Source: Flavobacteria bacterium BBFL7 (GTDB lineage Bacteria; Bacteroidota; Bacteroidia; Flavobacteriales; Flavobacteriaceae). Taken from it: a stretch of 64,000 bases of DNA. The notes below the pieces were generated by a model that saw only the letters and a program-made list of their open reading frames with translations, did not search any database and was not told where the DNA came from. Below, in pieces: positions 9,007 to 17,570 of this stretch; the first letter of the stretch is position 1; every line of letters starts with the position of its first letter. The translations under genes were made by a program, and so were the position numbers. Where the stretch lies: contig CH672374.1 in assembly GCA_000153385.1 (NCBI GenBank), positions 2,339,691 to 2,403,690 of the forward strand, in the 5' to 3' direction.

Positions 9007-10698
9007 TTAATTGCGAGGTCTTTTGTTTTTCTTAGACTTAGATCCAACACGTGACATTGCACATCGGAATCCAAGATCATCTTTTGCCATGTCCTGTGGA
9101 TAAAATCTACGAGATGCTGGGTCTAACCAATAAGCTCTATCTCTCCATGAACCACCTTTAATAACTCTAACTTCATTGTCAATAAGAGTAGTACGTGTAT
9201 TCTCCTGGTCATATTGTCTATCTAGAGTTCCTAATGAATCAGATTCTACAGTGTGAAGTGGAGAATCATACATTCTCTTATTGTCTGCAAGTTGGTCTGA
9301 ATTATCAAAATACTTAGAAGAGCGACGATCACCATCACGGAAATCACGGTTGTCACTTCTGTCAAAGTTAGTTCTTAAATAAGTTTCGTTCTCATCTACT
9401 TCTACTTGTTGAATTTCACCAGGTAGTGCGCGAGCAATAGTTTTACCATTACTTAGAGTATCATATACAATAGAATCTGCTTCAACAACAGCAATCATTC
9501 CATCTGCACCGATTTTATTCTTGGTGTATTGGTTACCACGATAGTAGTTAAAGTCGTTAAATTCATCATCAACTATAGGACGATAAACATCGGCTACCCA
9601 TTCAGATACGTTACCAGCCATGTCATATACACCAAAGTCGTTAGGTTCATAAGTCATAACTTCTGCAGTAATATCTGCTCCATCATCACTCCATCCAGCG
9701 ATACCACCGTAATCTCCATCACCTTGCTTAAAGTTAGCCATGTGGTCTCCGCGAGTTTGACGCTTACCACTACGTGTGTATTGTCCATCCCATGGATATT
9801 TTTTTCTACCTCTATATGCGTTATATTCTCTTTGAGAAACCTCAGCAAGTGCTGCATATTCCCATTCTGCTTCAGTAGGTAATCTATAGCCTGGTAAGAT
9901 GATTCCATCTTTACGAGTTACATATAGTCCAGAAGCTTCTCCGCCACCATCACCTTGCTTTGCAGCTTTTTGTGTCTTTCTTTTTTCTAAAGATTCACTT
10001 CTCTTACCACCGCGAGTTTTTTCATCATCTCCTCCATAAGCAAGAGTAGGTGCGTTTAGATAAGTCTCGGTACTAAAAGTAGAACCAGCTTCTTGGTTAG
10101 CTAGTGCATCTTTAGATGTAAAACCTTCTTGATTAAGAATTAACTCATTTACACGGTCTGTTCTCCATTCAGAGAATTCAACTGCTTGAATCCAAGTTAC
10201 ACCTACAACTGGGTAGTTTTGGTAAGCTGGATGACGCAAATAATTCTTAGTCATTTCTTCATTAAATCCTAAACGATTTCTCCATACTAGAGTGTCAGGT
10301 ACCGCGCCGTTATAAATGTTACGATACTCTTCATCTTCAGGTGGGAATACACCTTTGATCCAGTCTAGCATTTCAAGATACATTCCATTAGTAACTTCAG
10401 TTTCATCTATATAGAATGACTGAACGTGTTGCTGATTAGGAGTGTTGTTCCAGTCATGCATCGGGTCATCTTTTACACGACCCATCGTAAATGTTCCACC
10501 TTCAACAAATACTAATCCTGGTCCAGTTTCCTGTTCCTTGTATTTAGTATTTAATTCAAATCCACCGTTTTTACCGGTTACGTCCCATCCAGTTCCACGA
10601 GATGTGCTAGAATAATCGTTTCCACCACCACCACAGCTCACTAGTGCCACACCAGCGATTAGTGTAAATACTGCTTTTAATGCAAAGTACTTCTTCAT
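9007..10698 (-). CDS. gldJ: GldJ, gliding-motility / T9SS lipoprotein
   Basis: The 563-residue lipoprotein (lipobox LVSC, Cys about residue 22, then GGGG) has the formylglycine-generating-enzyme (SUMF1) fold typical of GldJ and GldK. Its motifs are FVEGGTFTMG near residue 65, FYIDETEVTNGMYLEML near 93, YRLPTEAEWEYAAL near 271, YDMAGNVSEWV near 357 and KGGSWRDRAYWLDPASRRF near the end. A charged, low-complexity insert (about residues 225-255, rich in K, R and G) interrupts the fold. GldJ is an outer-membrane-associated part of the gliding/T9SS machinery and is needed for GldK stability in Flavobacterium johnsoniae. It is transcribed away from porU, as in other Flavobacteriia. Confidence 0.93.
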   Translation of the reverse strand: MKKYFALKAVFTLIAGVALVSCGGGGNDYSSTSRGTGWDVTGKNGGFELNTKYKEQETGPGLVFVEGGTFTMGRVKDDPMHDWNNTPNQQHVQSFYIDETEVTNGMYLEMLDWIKGVFPPEDEEYRNIYNGAVPDTLVWRNRLGFNEEMTKNYLRHPAYQNYPVVGVTWIQAVEFSEWRTDRVNELILNQEGFTSKDALANQEAGSTFSTETYLNAPTLAYGGDDEKTRGGKRSESLEKRKTQKAAKQGDGGGEASGLYVTRKDGIILPGYRLPTEAEWEYAALAEVSQREYNAYRGRKKYPWDGQYTRSGKRQTRGDHMANFKQGDGDYGGIAGWSDDGADITAEVMTYEPNDFGVYDMAGNVSEWVADVYRPIVDDEFNDFNYYRGNQYTKNKIGADGMIAVVEADSIVYDTLSNGKTIARALPGEIQQVEVDENETYLRTNFDRSDNRDFRDGDRRSSKYFDNSDQLADNKRMYDSPLHTVESDSLGTLDRQYDQENTRTTLIDNEVRVIKGGSWRDRAYWLDPASRRFYPQDMAKDDLGFRCAMSRVGSKSKKNKRPRN

Positions 10699-10898
10699 TT
10701 TAAGATATTATTTTGAAAAATGTCTCGCAATATAACAACTTCAGATAAAACCAAAAGCATAAATTGTTAATATTCACATTACATTTGTCGTTCCATGTTT
10801 TTAAACGAGCTTGAATGCTCTTTATTACGTGAGTGTTCACATTTTTTTAAGTTTTTATTTTTTTATACTAGAAATTATAAACATACGTTATCGGTTTG
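10699..10898. promoter_or_regulatory. Divergent gldJ / porU intergenic region
   Basis: These 200 bp of AT-rich DNA between the divergent T9SS genes must hold both promoters. I see no full TTG/TAnnTTTG match in either direction and no strong inverted repeat. Confidence 0.5.
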
Positions 10899-13800
10899 AT
10901 GAGATATATATATTTACTTATTGTTAGCTTGCCTTTTTTGTTAATGGCTCAAGGCCAAAAGGAAGAGTTAAATTGGCAGCCAGCTGTTAGTCAATCTATA
11001 GGTGATTACACAGTCTTAATTCCTTATTTTGAAAATGGTTTTCAATTTAATGGAAGTCAAATTTGGTATTCAAAATCTATAGAGGTCACATCTCAGGTTA
11101 ATGAATCGAGTCTGGTTTTAGAGGATTTGAAAACAGAGGTTATTACTAATAGTGAACTCGCTAATCTAGATAAGGACTACATAGCTGATGAATTGCAATA
11201 TAGTTTGAGAAATGCGCTTTCGCGAAAGCGTAATTATGCACAAATTAAAGTCTCACCGATATATAAAGATGGAAGCCAGTATCGTAGGGTTTTATCATTC
11301 ACTCCTGTTTTTACTAAAGGCATGCCTGTTTTTTTGACTAAGTCTACTAGTTATGGTAATTCACTTTTAACTTCTGGAGACTGGTATCGGTTTAAAGTGG
11401 AGAATACTGGAGTGCATAGAATTACGAGATCATTTTTAAGTAATCTAGGTATAAATGTAAGTGATATTGATCCTCGTAATATTAAGATCTATAGTAATGG
11501 TGGACCATCTTTACCACTTGTAAATTCTGAAACGGTAGCATATGATCCTGCTGAAATTGCTATAAGTGTACGAGGTGAAGCTGATGGATCTTTTGATAAT
11601 GGTGATGAAATTTTGTTTTATGCTACGGCTGCAAATACTGAATACGTTCAAGAAAACGATAGTCATATTAATCCTTATACTGACGATTCTTTTTATTATA
11701 TCACGGTGAGTAATGGTAATGGGAAACGTGTTTTGCCCTTTGTACAGCCTATGGGTACTCCTGCCGTTACCTATGATTATTTTCACGCCAGACAACATCA
11801 TGAAGTTGATGAAAGAAATATAGGTCAGATAGGAAGGATATGGTATGGAGAACGTTTTGACTTTGACGCCGAGCAGACGTTTGATTTTAATTTTGAAAAT
11901 GTAATAAGTACGAGACCAGCAAGTTTAAAAATAGTGACAGGTGCTATATCTGATATAGGTAGTTCATTCACTTGTGAGGTGAATAGTGTCAATGTTGGGT
12001 CAATAAATCATGTTGGTCTAGCAGGTGCAAATACTGTGGTGTCTAGAAGAGGACAGTTGATTGCAAACAATATTACTGTTTCTAGTGATGATATTGCTGT
12101 AAAGATTACGTATGATAATTCTGGAAATCCTGGTGCCGAAGGTTATCTGGATTATATACAATTGGAGGTGCCTCAATCGTTAGTTGGAACTAGTAATTCA
12201 TATAGATTTAGAAATACAGATGCCGCCTTACAGCCTGGTGTTGTACGATTTCAGTTTTCTAATGCTACTAGCATTTCTGAAGTTTGGAATATATCAGATC
12301 CTTATAACGTCACGACCGTTTTGAACAATACTAATGATCCTAATTTTTCTTTTGCGGATAATGGTGGCGAGGTTAAAGAATATCTAGCTGTTAATGATAA
12401 TAATGCATTTAATCCGGTTTCAGTTTCTAATAGGAGAGTGGCAAACCAAAATTTAAAAGGAACTATATTTATTGATAGTAACGGGAACTTTAGAGATATC
12501 GATTATTTGATAATCGCTCCAGATTTTCTAGAAAATGAAGCTCAACGATTAGCAAATTATCACATTACTTCTAGTAATTTGAATACAAAAGTGGTGACGC
12601 TTACTGATATATACAATGAGTTTTCTGAAGGTGAGCAAGATATTGCAGCCATAAGGAATTTTGTAAAATATGTTTACGACAATGCTTCTAGCCCAGCAAA
12701 TAGAGTGCGGTATTTGAACATGTTTGGTGATGCAAGTTTTGATTATAAAGATCGTATATCAATAAGAGAAAACATTGTTCCTTCTTTTCATACTGCCGAG
12801 GCTACATCATTAACACAGTCTTACGTTACCGATGATTTTTTTACCTACATGAATCCTAATGAAGGTAATGTAGCTACTAATAATCTTATGGACCTTGCTG
12901 TAGGTCGGATGATTGTAAGCGATGTGATAAGTGCTAGAGAAATGGTGGATAAAGTGATTAGTTATACTGCGCAACCAGCATTTGAAAGATGGCGTAATGA
13001 TGTCGTATTGATAGCTGATGATATCGATGATCCGCAAACGGATAGCAACCTTCAAGTGAACGTAAATGATCTTGCTGATCAAATAGAATTGAATAGGCCA
13101 GATTATAACGTGCGTAAAATAATGATGGATAGTTATCAGCAATTTAGTACAGCTGGTGGTTTTAGGTATCCAGACGTAGAGGAAGCTGTGAAAAATGCTT
13201 TTGAAAGAGGCTCTTTAGTGATTAATTATTTTGGACATGGGAATGAAGATGGCCTTGCTCAAGAGTTTATTGTGACACAGTCATCTGTTGAAAATTTACG
13301 TAATCCAAATAATTTACCGTTGTTCATAACTGTAACTTGTGAGTTTACAAGATTTGATAATCCTTTAAGACCTAGTGGTGGTGAAAAAGTATATCTTAAT
13401 CCAGATGGTGGTGCGATAGGTTTAGTAGCAACTAATCGTTTGATATTTATTTCTACAGGAGTTACCTTAAATCGTACTCTTGATCAATATCTGTTTTCAT
13501 ATAATAATGCGCAAGCCATATCAATGGCTGAATCTTTAAGATTAGCAAAAGTTGATCCAGCGCTTAATAATGATGCTACTAGAAGAGTAGTAGCGTTTAT
13601 AGGTGATCCTGCCTTGAAACTTGCAATTCCAGATCCTAATATTGTTTTAACTGCTGTAAATGGAAATCCTATTGCCGTAAATACAGATGTGTTAAGAGCT
13701 CTAGATCCTGTAGTATTAAGTGGTGAAGTGCATGATTTGCAGGGGAATTTAATACCAAATTATAATGGCGAAGTTTCAGTTACTGTTTTTGATAAAGAAA

Positions 13801-14735
13801 TTGATCGCACCACTTTAGGTAATGATAATGCTAGGGATGTAAATAGTCAGTTAATTCTATTAGACTTTAAGCAGCAAGGCGAGGTTCTTTTTAGAGGTCA
13901 AGCTACAGTAACTAATGGATTATTTGATGTTAATTTCGTGATGCCTTTAGATACTCAAGTTCCAATAGGTAATGGAAGGATTTCTTTCTATGCTAAAAGA
14001 GATGGTGTGCAGGAAGATAAAAACGGCTACAATTTAGATGTGCGCATCGGTGGTGTAAATACTGCTGCGCCAGCTGATGATATAGGACCAGAAATTGATC
14101 TTTACATGAATGACATTAATTTTGTAAACGGAGGAATTACAGATGACAATCCATTTATTCTGGCATTTTTGAGTGATGATAATGGAATTAATACATCTAG
14201 CGGTATAGGTCATGATATTACAGCGACATTAGATGGTAATGATGTAGACCCATATATACTTAATGACTATTATGAGGCAGATGTAGATGATTTTTCTCGA
14301 GGTCAGGTTTATTTTCCACTTAGGGATTTAGAGCCAGGCTTACATACTTTAAAATTAAAGGCATGGGATACTTATAACAATTCAGCCGAAGAGGAAATTC
14401 AATTTGTAGTTGCAGAGAATGATGATATTAAATTAGACCGAGTTCTAAATTATCCTAACCCGTTTACTACTTATACTGAGTTCTGGTTTAATCATAATAA
14501 GCCTTTTGAGCCTTTAGATGTTCAAGTTCAAGTTATGACTATTTCTGGAAAGGTTGTCTGGAGTAAGAATCAATCAGTAACAACTACAGGTTTCACCTCA
14601 AGAGAAATTACTTGGGATGGTACAGACGATTTTGGTCAACGTTTAGGAAAAGGAGTTTATATATATAAGATTACCGTGAAGTCTACGTTATCTAACCAGC
14701 AAACCAGCAAGATTGAAAAACTGGTCATACTGTAA
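10899..14735 (+). CDS. porU: PorU, type IX secretion sortase (C25 peptidase family)
   Basis: The start is the ATG at 10899, giving MRYIYLLIVSLPFLLMAQGQ (signal peptide) and 1,278 residues; a TTG sits just before it. PorU is the cell-surface gingipain-type protease that removes the C-terminal sorting signal of T9SS cargo and attaches the protein to A-LPS. The C25 core is visible: NYFGHGNEDG with the catalytic His near residue 780 and TVTCEF with the catalytic Cys near 814. The last 90 residues form a FlgD-like Ig domain (NYPNPFTTYTEFWF, ITWDGTDDFGQRLGKGVYIY). A copy of the window palindrome encodes LSRKR near residue 107. porV follows after 44 bp. Confidence 0.93.
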   Translation: MRYIYLLIVSLPFLLMAQGQKEELNWQPAVSQSIGDYTVLIPYFENGFQFNGSQIWYSKSIEVTSQVNESSLVLEDLKTEVITNSELANLDKDYIADELQYSLRNALSRKRNYAQIKVSPIYKDGSQYRRVLSFTPVFTKGMPVFLTKSTSYGNSLLTSGDWYRFKVENTGVHRITRSFLSNLGINVSDIDPRNIKIYSNGGPSLPLVNSETVAYDPAEIAISVRGEADGSFDNGDEILFYATAANTEYVQENDSHINPYTDDSFYYITVSNGNGKRVLPFVQPMGTPAVTYDYFHARQHHEVDERNIGQIGRIWYGERFDFDAEQTFDFNFENVISTRPASLKIVTGAISDIGSSFTCEVNSVNVGSINHVGLAGANTVVSRRGQLIANNITVSSDDIAVKITYDNSGNPGAEGYLDYIQLEVPQSLVGTSNSYRFRNTDAALQPGVVRFQFSNATSISEVWNISDPYNVTTVLNNTNDPNFSFADNGGEVKEYLAVNDNNAFNPVSVSNRRVANQNLKGTIFIDSNGNFRDIDYLIIAPDFLENEAQRLANYHITSSNLNTKVVTLTDIYNEFSEGEQDIAAIRNFVKYVYDNASSPANRVRYLNMFGDASFDYKDRISIRENIVPSFHTAEATSLTQSYVTDDFFTYMNPNEGNVATNNLMDLAVGRMIVSDVISAREMVDKVISYTAQPAFERWRNDVVLIADDIDDPQTDSNLQVNVNDLADQIELNRPDYNVRKIMMDSYQQFSTAGGFRYPDVEEAVKNAFERGSLVINYFGHGNEDGLAQEFIVTQSSVENLRNPNNLPLFITVTCEFTRFDNPLRPSGGEKVYLNPDGGAIGLVATNRLIFISTGVTLNRTLDQYLFSYNNAQAISMAESLRLAKVDPALNNDATRRVVAFIGDPALKLAIPDPNIVLTAVNGNPIAVNTDVLRALDPVVLSGEVHDLQGNLIPNYNGEVSVTVFDKEIDRTTLGNDNARDVNSQLILLDFKQQGEVLFRGQATVTNGLFDVNFVMPLDTQVPIGNGRISFYAKRDGVQEDKNGYNLDVRIGGVNTAAPADDIGPEIDLYMNDINFVNGGITDDNPFILAFLSDDNGINTSSGIGHDITATLDGNDVDPYILNDYYEADVDDFSRGQVYFPLRDLEPGLHTLKLKAWDTYNNSAEEEIQFVVAENDDIKLDRVLNYPNPFTTYTEFWFNHNKPFEPLDVQVQVMTISGKVVWSKNQSVTTTGFTSREITWDGTDDFGQRLGKGVYIYKITVKSTLSNQQTSKIEKLVIL
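11216..11229. repeat. Palindrome GCTTTCGCGAAAGC inside porU
   Basis: A perfect copy (16 bp with flanks) inside porU, read in the frame that gives LSRK. This frame differs from the one used in the signal-peptide copy at 5305. Confidence 0.85.
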
Positions 14736-14751
14736 ACTCGTAGGTTTAACA

Positions 14752-14759
14752 TATATTTG
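14752..14759 (+). promoter_or_regulatory. Possible -7 element for porV
   Basis: TATATTTG matches TAnnTTTG and lies 20 nt before the porV ATG in the porU-porV gap. No TTG is found at the proper distance upstream, so only half of a promoter is supported. Confidence 0.35.
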
Positions 14760-14779
14760 TTTCAGATTAATAAGCATTG

Positions 14780-15934
14780 ATGAAAAAAGTTTTTTTAGTA
14801 TTTATCGCATTAGTTCTTGCGATCCCTAGCATTAGTAACGCTCAAGATAACGATACAAGGGTTATTACAACCGCATTACCATTTTTAAGAATCGCAGGAG
14901 ATGCAAGATCTGCAGGTTTAGGAGATATGGGTGTTGCTACTAGTCCTGACGCATGGTCACAACAATGGAATCCTTCAAAATATGCCTTTGGGTTGCGTGA
15001 GCACAAATTCGGTGTAGCTTATACGCCTTATCTAGGTAATTTGGTAAATGATATCGCGATCGCTCAATTGGTTTATGCAAATAGAATTAATGATAATAGC
15101 GCCTTTGCTGGTAGTTTAAGATACTTTAGTTTAGGAAGTATAACGTTAAGGCAAGATCAAAATGATCCAGGACGTGAAGAAAGTCCTAATGAATTTGTTT
15201 TAGATGCTACCTATTCTTTAAAGTTGTCTGAACAATTTGCGCTAGCTGTAACAGGACGTTTTTTAAGAAGTGATTTAAGAATACAAGGCGTTGATAACGA
15301 TGCGAGTGCGGCAAATAGTTTTGGTGTCGATATATCAGGTTATTATCAGTCTGAAGAATTAGCCCTAGCAGATTTTAATGGTCGCTGGAGAGGTGGATTT
15401 AATATATCTAATATAGGTCCTAAAGTCTCGTATGATGAAGGAGGACAAGAAAACTTCATACCTACTAACCTTGCTTTAGGTGGTGGATTTGATTTTATTC
15501 TTAATGATGGTTTTAGTAAAATAGGTGTTACTGCCGAGGTGAATAAACTGTTAGTTCCTACACCACCTATTCTAGACGATACGACTGGTGAAATTATTTC
15601 AGGTCAGGATGATGATGTTACTTTTATCAATGGGATATTTCAATCATTCGGTGATGCGCCAGGTGGTTTTAGTGAAGAGCTTAGAGAATTTACTTGGGCA
15701 TTAAGTGCAGAGTATACTTATGATGATAGTTTTGCATTAAGAGCAGGATATTTTAATGAAGCAGATGATAAAGGTGCTCGTAAATTTCTAGCAATGGGAG
15801 CAGGATTTGAATTCTCTTCAATCGGTATAGATTTATCATACCTGTTTTCTACAAGTCGTGTAAGAAGCCCTTTAGAAGGTACACTTAGATTTGGCTTGAC
15901 CTTTAATTTTGGAGACGAGTATACAGAATACTAG
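14780..15934 (+). CDS. porV: PorV, T9SS outer-membrane protein
   Basis: The ATG at 14780 gives MKKVFLVFIALVLAIPSISNAQ (signal peptide) and 384 residues. The mature start, ITTALPFLRIAGDARSAGLG followed by DMGVATSPDAWSQQWNPSKY, is typical of the PorV/LptO family: a FadL-like 14-strand barrel that carries substrates from the translocon to PorU. Beta strands with alternating aromatics continue to the C-terminal LRFGLTFNFGDEY. Its place right after porU is conserved in Flavobacteriia. Confidence 0.92.
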   Translation: MKKVFLVFIALVLAIPSISNAQDNDTRVITTALPFLRIAGDARSAGLGDMGVATSPDAWSQQWNPSKYAFGLREHKFGVAYTPYLGNLVNDIAIAQLVYANRINDNSAFAGSLRYFSLGSITLRQDQNDPGREESPNEFVLDATYSLKLSEQFALAVTGRFLRSDLRIQGVDNDASAANSFGVDISGYYQSEELALADFNGRWRGGFNISNIGPKVSYDEGGQENFIPTNLALGGGFDFILNDGFSKIGVTAEVNKLLVPTPPILDDTTGEIISGQDDDVTFINGIFQSFGDAPGGFSEELREFTWALSAEYTYDDSFALRAGYFNEADDKGARKFLAMGAGFEFSSIGIDLSYLFSTSRVRSPLEGTLRFGLTFNFGDEYTEY

Positions 15935-15944
15935 ATTATTTCCT

Positions 15945-16427
15945 TTGAAAAAGATAGAAATCCATACCACACTAGAGGCTTATGATGATATGTCAGAGCT
16001 GGACAGTACTGTACATTCCTTAATGCAACAATCTATTGCTGCACGTCATAAGGCATATGCTCCATATTCAAATTTTACCGTTGGCTGTGCAATTCTCTTA
16101 GAAAATGGAGAAGTAGTTACCGGAAATAATCAAGAAAACGCAGCATATCCATCCGGACTATGTGCAGAGCGTGTAGCCATTTATGCAGCAGGCGCTCAGT
16201 ATCCAGGCGTCGCTATTAAAATGATGGCTTTAACCGCTAGTCCTATAGATGATTCTCTCACTATTCCGGTCCCGCCATGTGGTGCGTGTAGACAAGCAAT
16301 TGCTGAATATGAGAATAAACAGAAAAGCTTTATTCCTATCTATTTTATGGGAGCTTCAGGTACAGTTGTAAAGTCTGATTCGCTTAAAGATTTGTTACCG
16401 CTTATCTTTGATAAGAGCTATCTATAA
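15945..16427 (+). CDS. cdd: Cytidine deaminase
   Basis: This homotetrameric Zn enzyme deaminates (deoxy)cytidine in pyrimidine salvage. I chose a TTG start at 15945, giving MKKIEIHTTLEAYDD and 160 residues; it fits the N-terminus of Flavobacterial relatives as I remember them and starts 10 bp after porV. Another TTG at 15909, which overlaps porV, is less likely. The catalytic signature is complete: YAPYSNFTVGCAI, then SGLCAERVAIY (Zn Cys and catalytic Glu), then PCGACRQAI (two Zn Cys). The start codon choice is the main uncertainty. Confidence 0.9.
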   Translation: MKKIEIHTTLEAYDDMSELDSTVHSLMQQSIAARHKAYAPYSNFTVGCAILLENGEVVTGNNQENAAYPSGLCAERVAIYAAGAQYPGVAIKMMALTASPIDDSLTIPVPPCGACRQAIAEYENKQKSFIPIYFMGASGTVVKSDSLKDLLPLIFDKSYL

Positions 16428-16481
16428 CGTTTTCGGACATTTTTAACCCTTCAATAGGTTTTTCATTACCCTTTTTTGGTC

Positions 16482-16489
16482 TATTTTTG
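16482..16489 (+). promoter_or_regulatory. Possible -7 element for pdhA
   Basis: TATTTTTG matches TAnnTTTG, 79 nt before the pdhA ATG. A TTG at the usual distance is missing. The palindrome at 16534 would fall in the 5' leader of the mRNA. Confidence 0.35.
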
Positions 16490-16533
16490 CTTTCAGCTGT
16501 GAAAGTTAAGTAGTACTATTGTTGTATTAATTC

Positions 16534-16547
16534 GCTTTCGCGAAAGC
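16534..16547. repeat. Palindrome GCTTTCGCGAAAGC upstream of pdhA
   Basis: A perfect copy (16 bp with flanks), 21 bp upstream of the pdhA start, in the cdd-pdhA gap. Confidence 0.85.
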
Positions 16548-16568
16548 GCACTTAAAACAACCACTTAA

Positions 16569-17567
16569 ATGAAAAAAGTCACTAAAGACGTACTTCTCAA
16601 CTGGTATGAGGAGATGCTTTTCTGGAGAAAGTTTGAAGATAAACTAGCACAAGTTTACATACAACAGAAAGTTCGTGGATTCCTTCACTTGTATAATGGT
16701 CAAGAAGCAATACTTGCAGGATCACTACATGCGATGGACCTTACCAAGGATAAAATGATTACCGCTTATCGTAATCACGTACAACCTATAGGTATGGGAG
16801 TAGACCCTAAAAGGGTCATGGCCGAGCTTTATGGAAAGGCTACGGGAACATCTCAAGGTTTAGGTGGATCTATGCATATTTTTTCAAAAGAACATCGTTT
16901 CTATGGTGGTCACGGTATTGTAGGAGGACAAATTCCTCTAGGTGCCGGAATTGCCTTCGGTGATAAATATCATAATGTAGATGCAGTTACACTTACCTTT
17001 TTTGGAGATGGTGCAGCTCGTCAAGGTTCGTTACACGAGGCATTCAATCTTGCTATGTTATGGAATTTACCAGTAGTTTTTTGTGTAGAAAACAATGGGT
17101 ATGCCATGGGTACCAGTGTTGAGAGAACCGCAAACCATACTGATATCTGGAAATTAGGATTAGGTTATGAAATGCCTTGTGGACCTGTTGATGCTATGGA
17201 TCCAGAAAAAGTTGCTGAGGCAATGTCTGAGGCGATAGAAAGAGCGCGTTCTGGTGGTGGACCAACTTTCCTAGAATTAAAAACATATAGATATAGAGGT
17301 CATTCTATGAGTGATGCACAACATTATCGTACTAAAGATGAAGTTGCTGAATACCAGAAAATAGACCCGATTACTCAAGTTAAAGATCGTTTAGTAAAAG
17401 ATCATGGCTTAAGTGAAGATGAAATTAACGTTATCGATAAGAGAGTAAAAGCACGTGTCGCAGAATGCGAGAAATTTGCCGAAGATTCTCCTTATCCAGA
17501 GAAGAGCGTTATGTATGACGCTGTTTATGAGCAAGAAGATTACCCATTTTTACCAGCAAAATCATAA
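16569..17567 (+). CDS. pdhA: Pyruvate dehydrogenase E1 component, alpha subunit
   Basis: E1-alpha binds thiamine diphosphate and decarboxylates pyruvate for acetyl-CoA formation. The 332 residues carry QGLGGSMHIFSKE, the active-site region GGHGIVGGQIPLGAGIAFG, and the ThDP motif beginning GDGAARQGSLHEAFNLA (about residue 144) and ending NNGYAMGT. The phosphorylation-loop equivalent is YRYRGHSMSDAQHYR near 236. The E2 gene follows after 3 bp. No E1-beta gene lies between or beside them, so pdhB must be elsewhere in the genome. Confidence 0.95.
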   Translation: MKKVTKDVLLNWYEEMLFWRKFEDKLAQVYIQQKVRGFLHLYNGQEAILAGSLHAMDLTKDKMITAYRNHVQPIGMGVDPKRVMAELYGKATGTSQGLGGSMHIFSKEHRFYGGHGIVGGQIPLGAGIAFGDKYHNVDAVTLTFFGDGAARQGSLHEAFNLAMLWNLPVVFCVENNGYAMGTSVERTANHTDIWKLGLGYEMPCGPVDAMDPEKVAEAMSEAIERARSGGGPTFLELKTYRYRGHSMSDAQHYRTKDEVAEYQKIDPITQVKDRLVKDHGLSEDEINVIDKRVKARVAECEKFAEDSPYPEKSVMYDAVYEQEDYPFLPAKS

Positions 17568-17570
17568 TTC

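Noticed and set aside
15909..15944. Earlier TTG start for cytidine deaminase, overlapping porV
   Set aside because: The start at 15945 aligns with relatives as I recall them and leaves a normal 10-bp gap.
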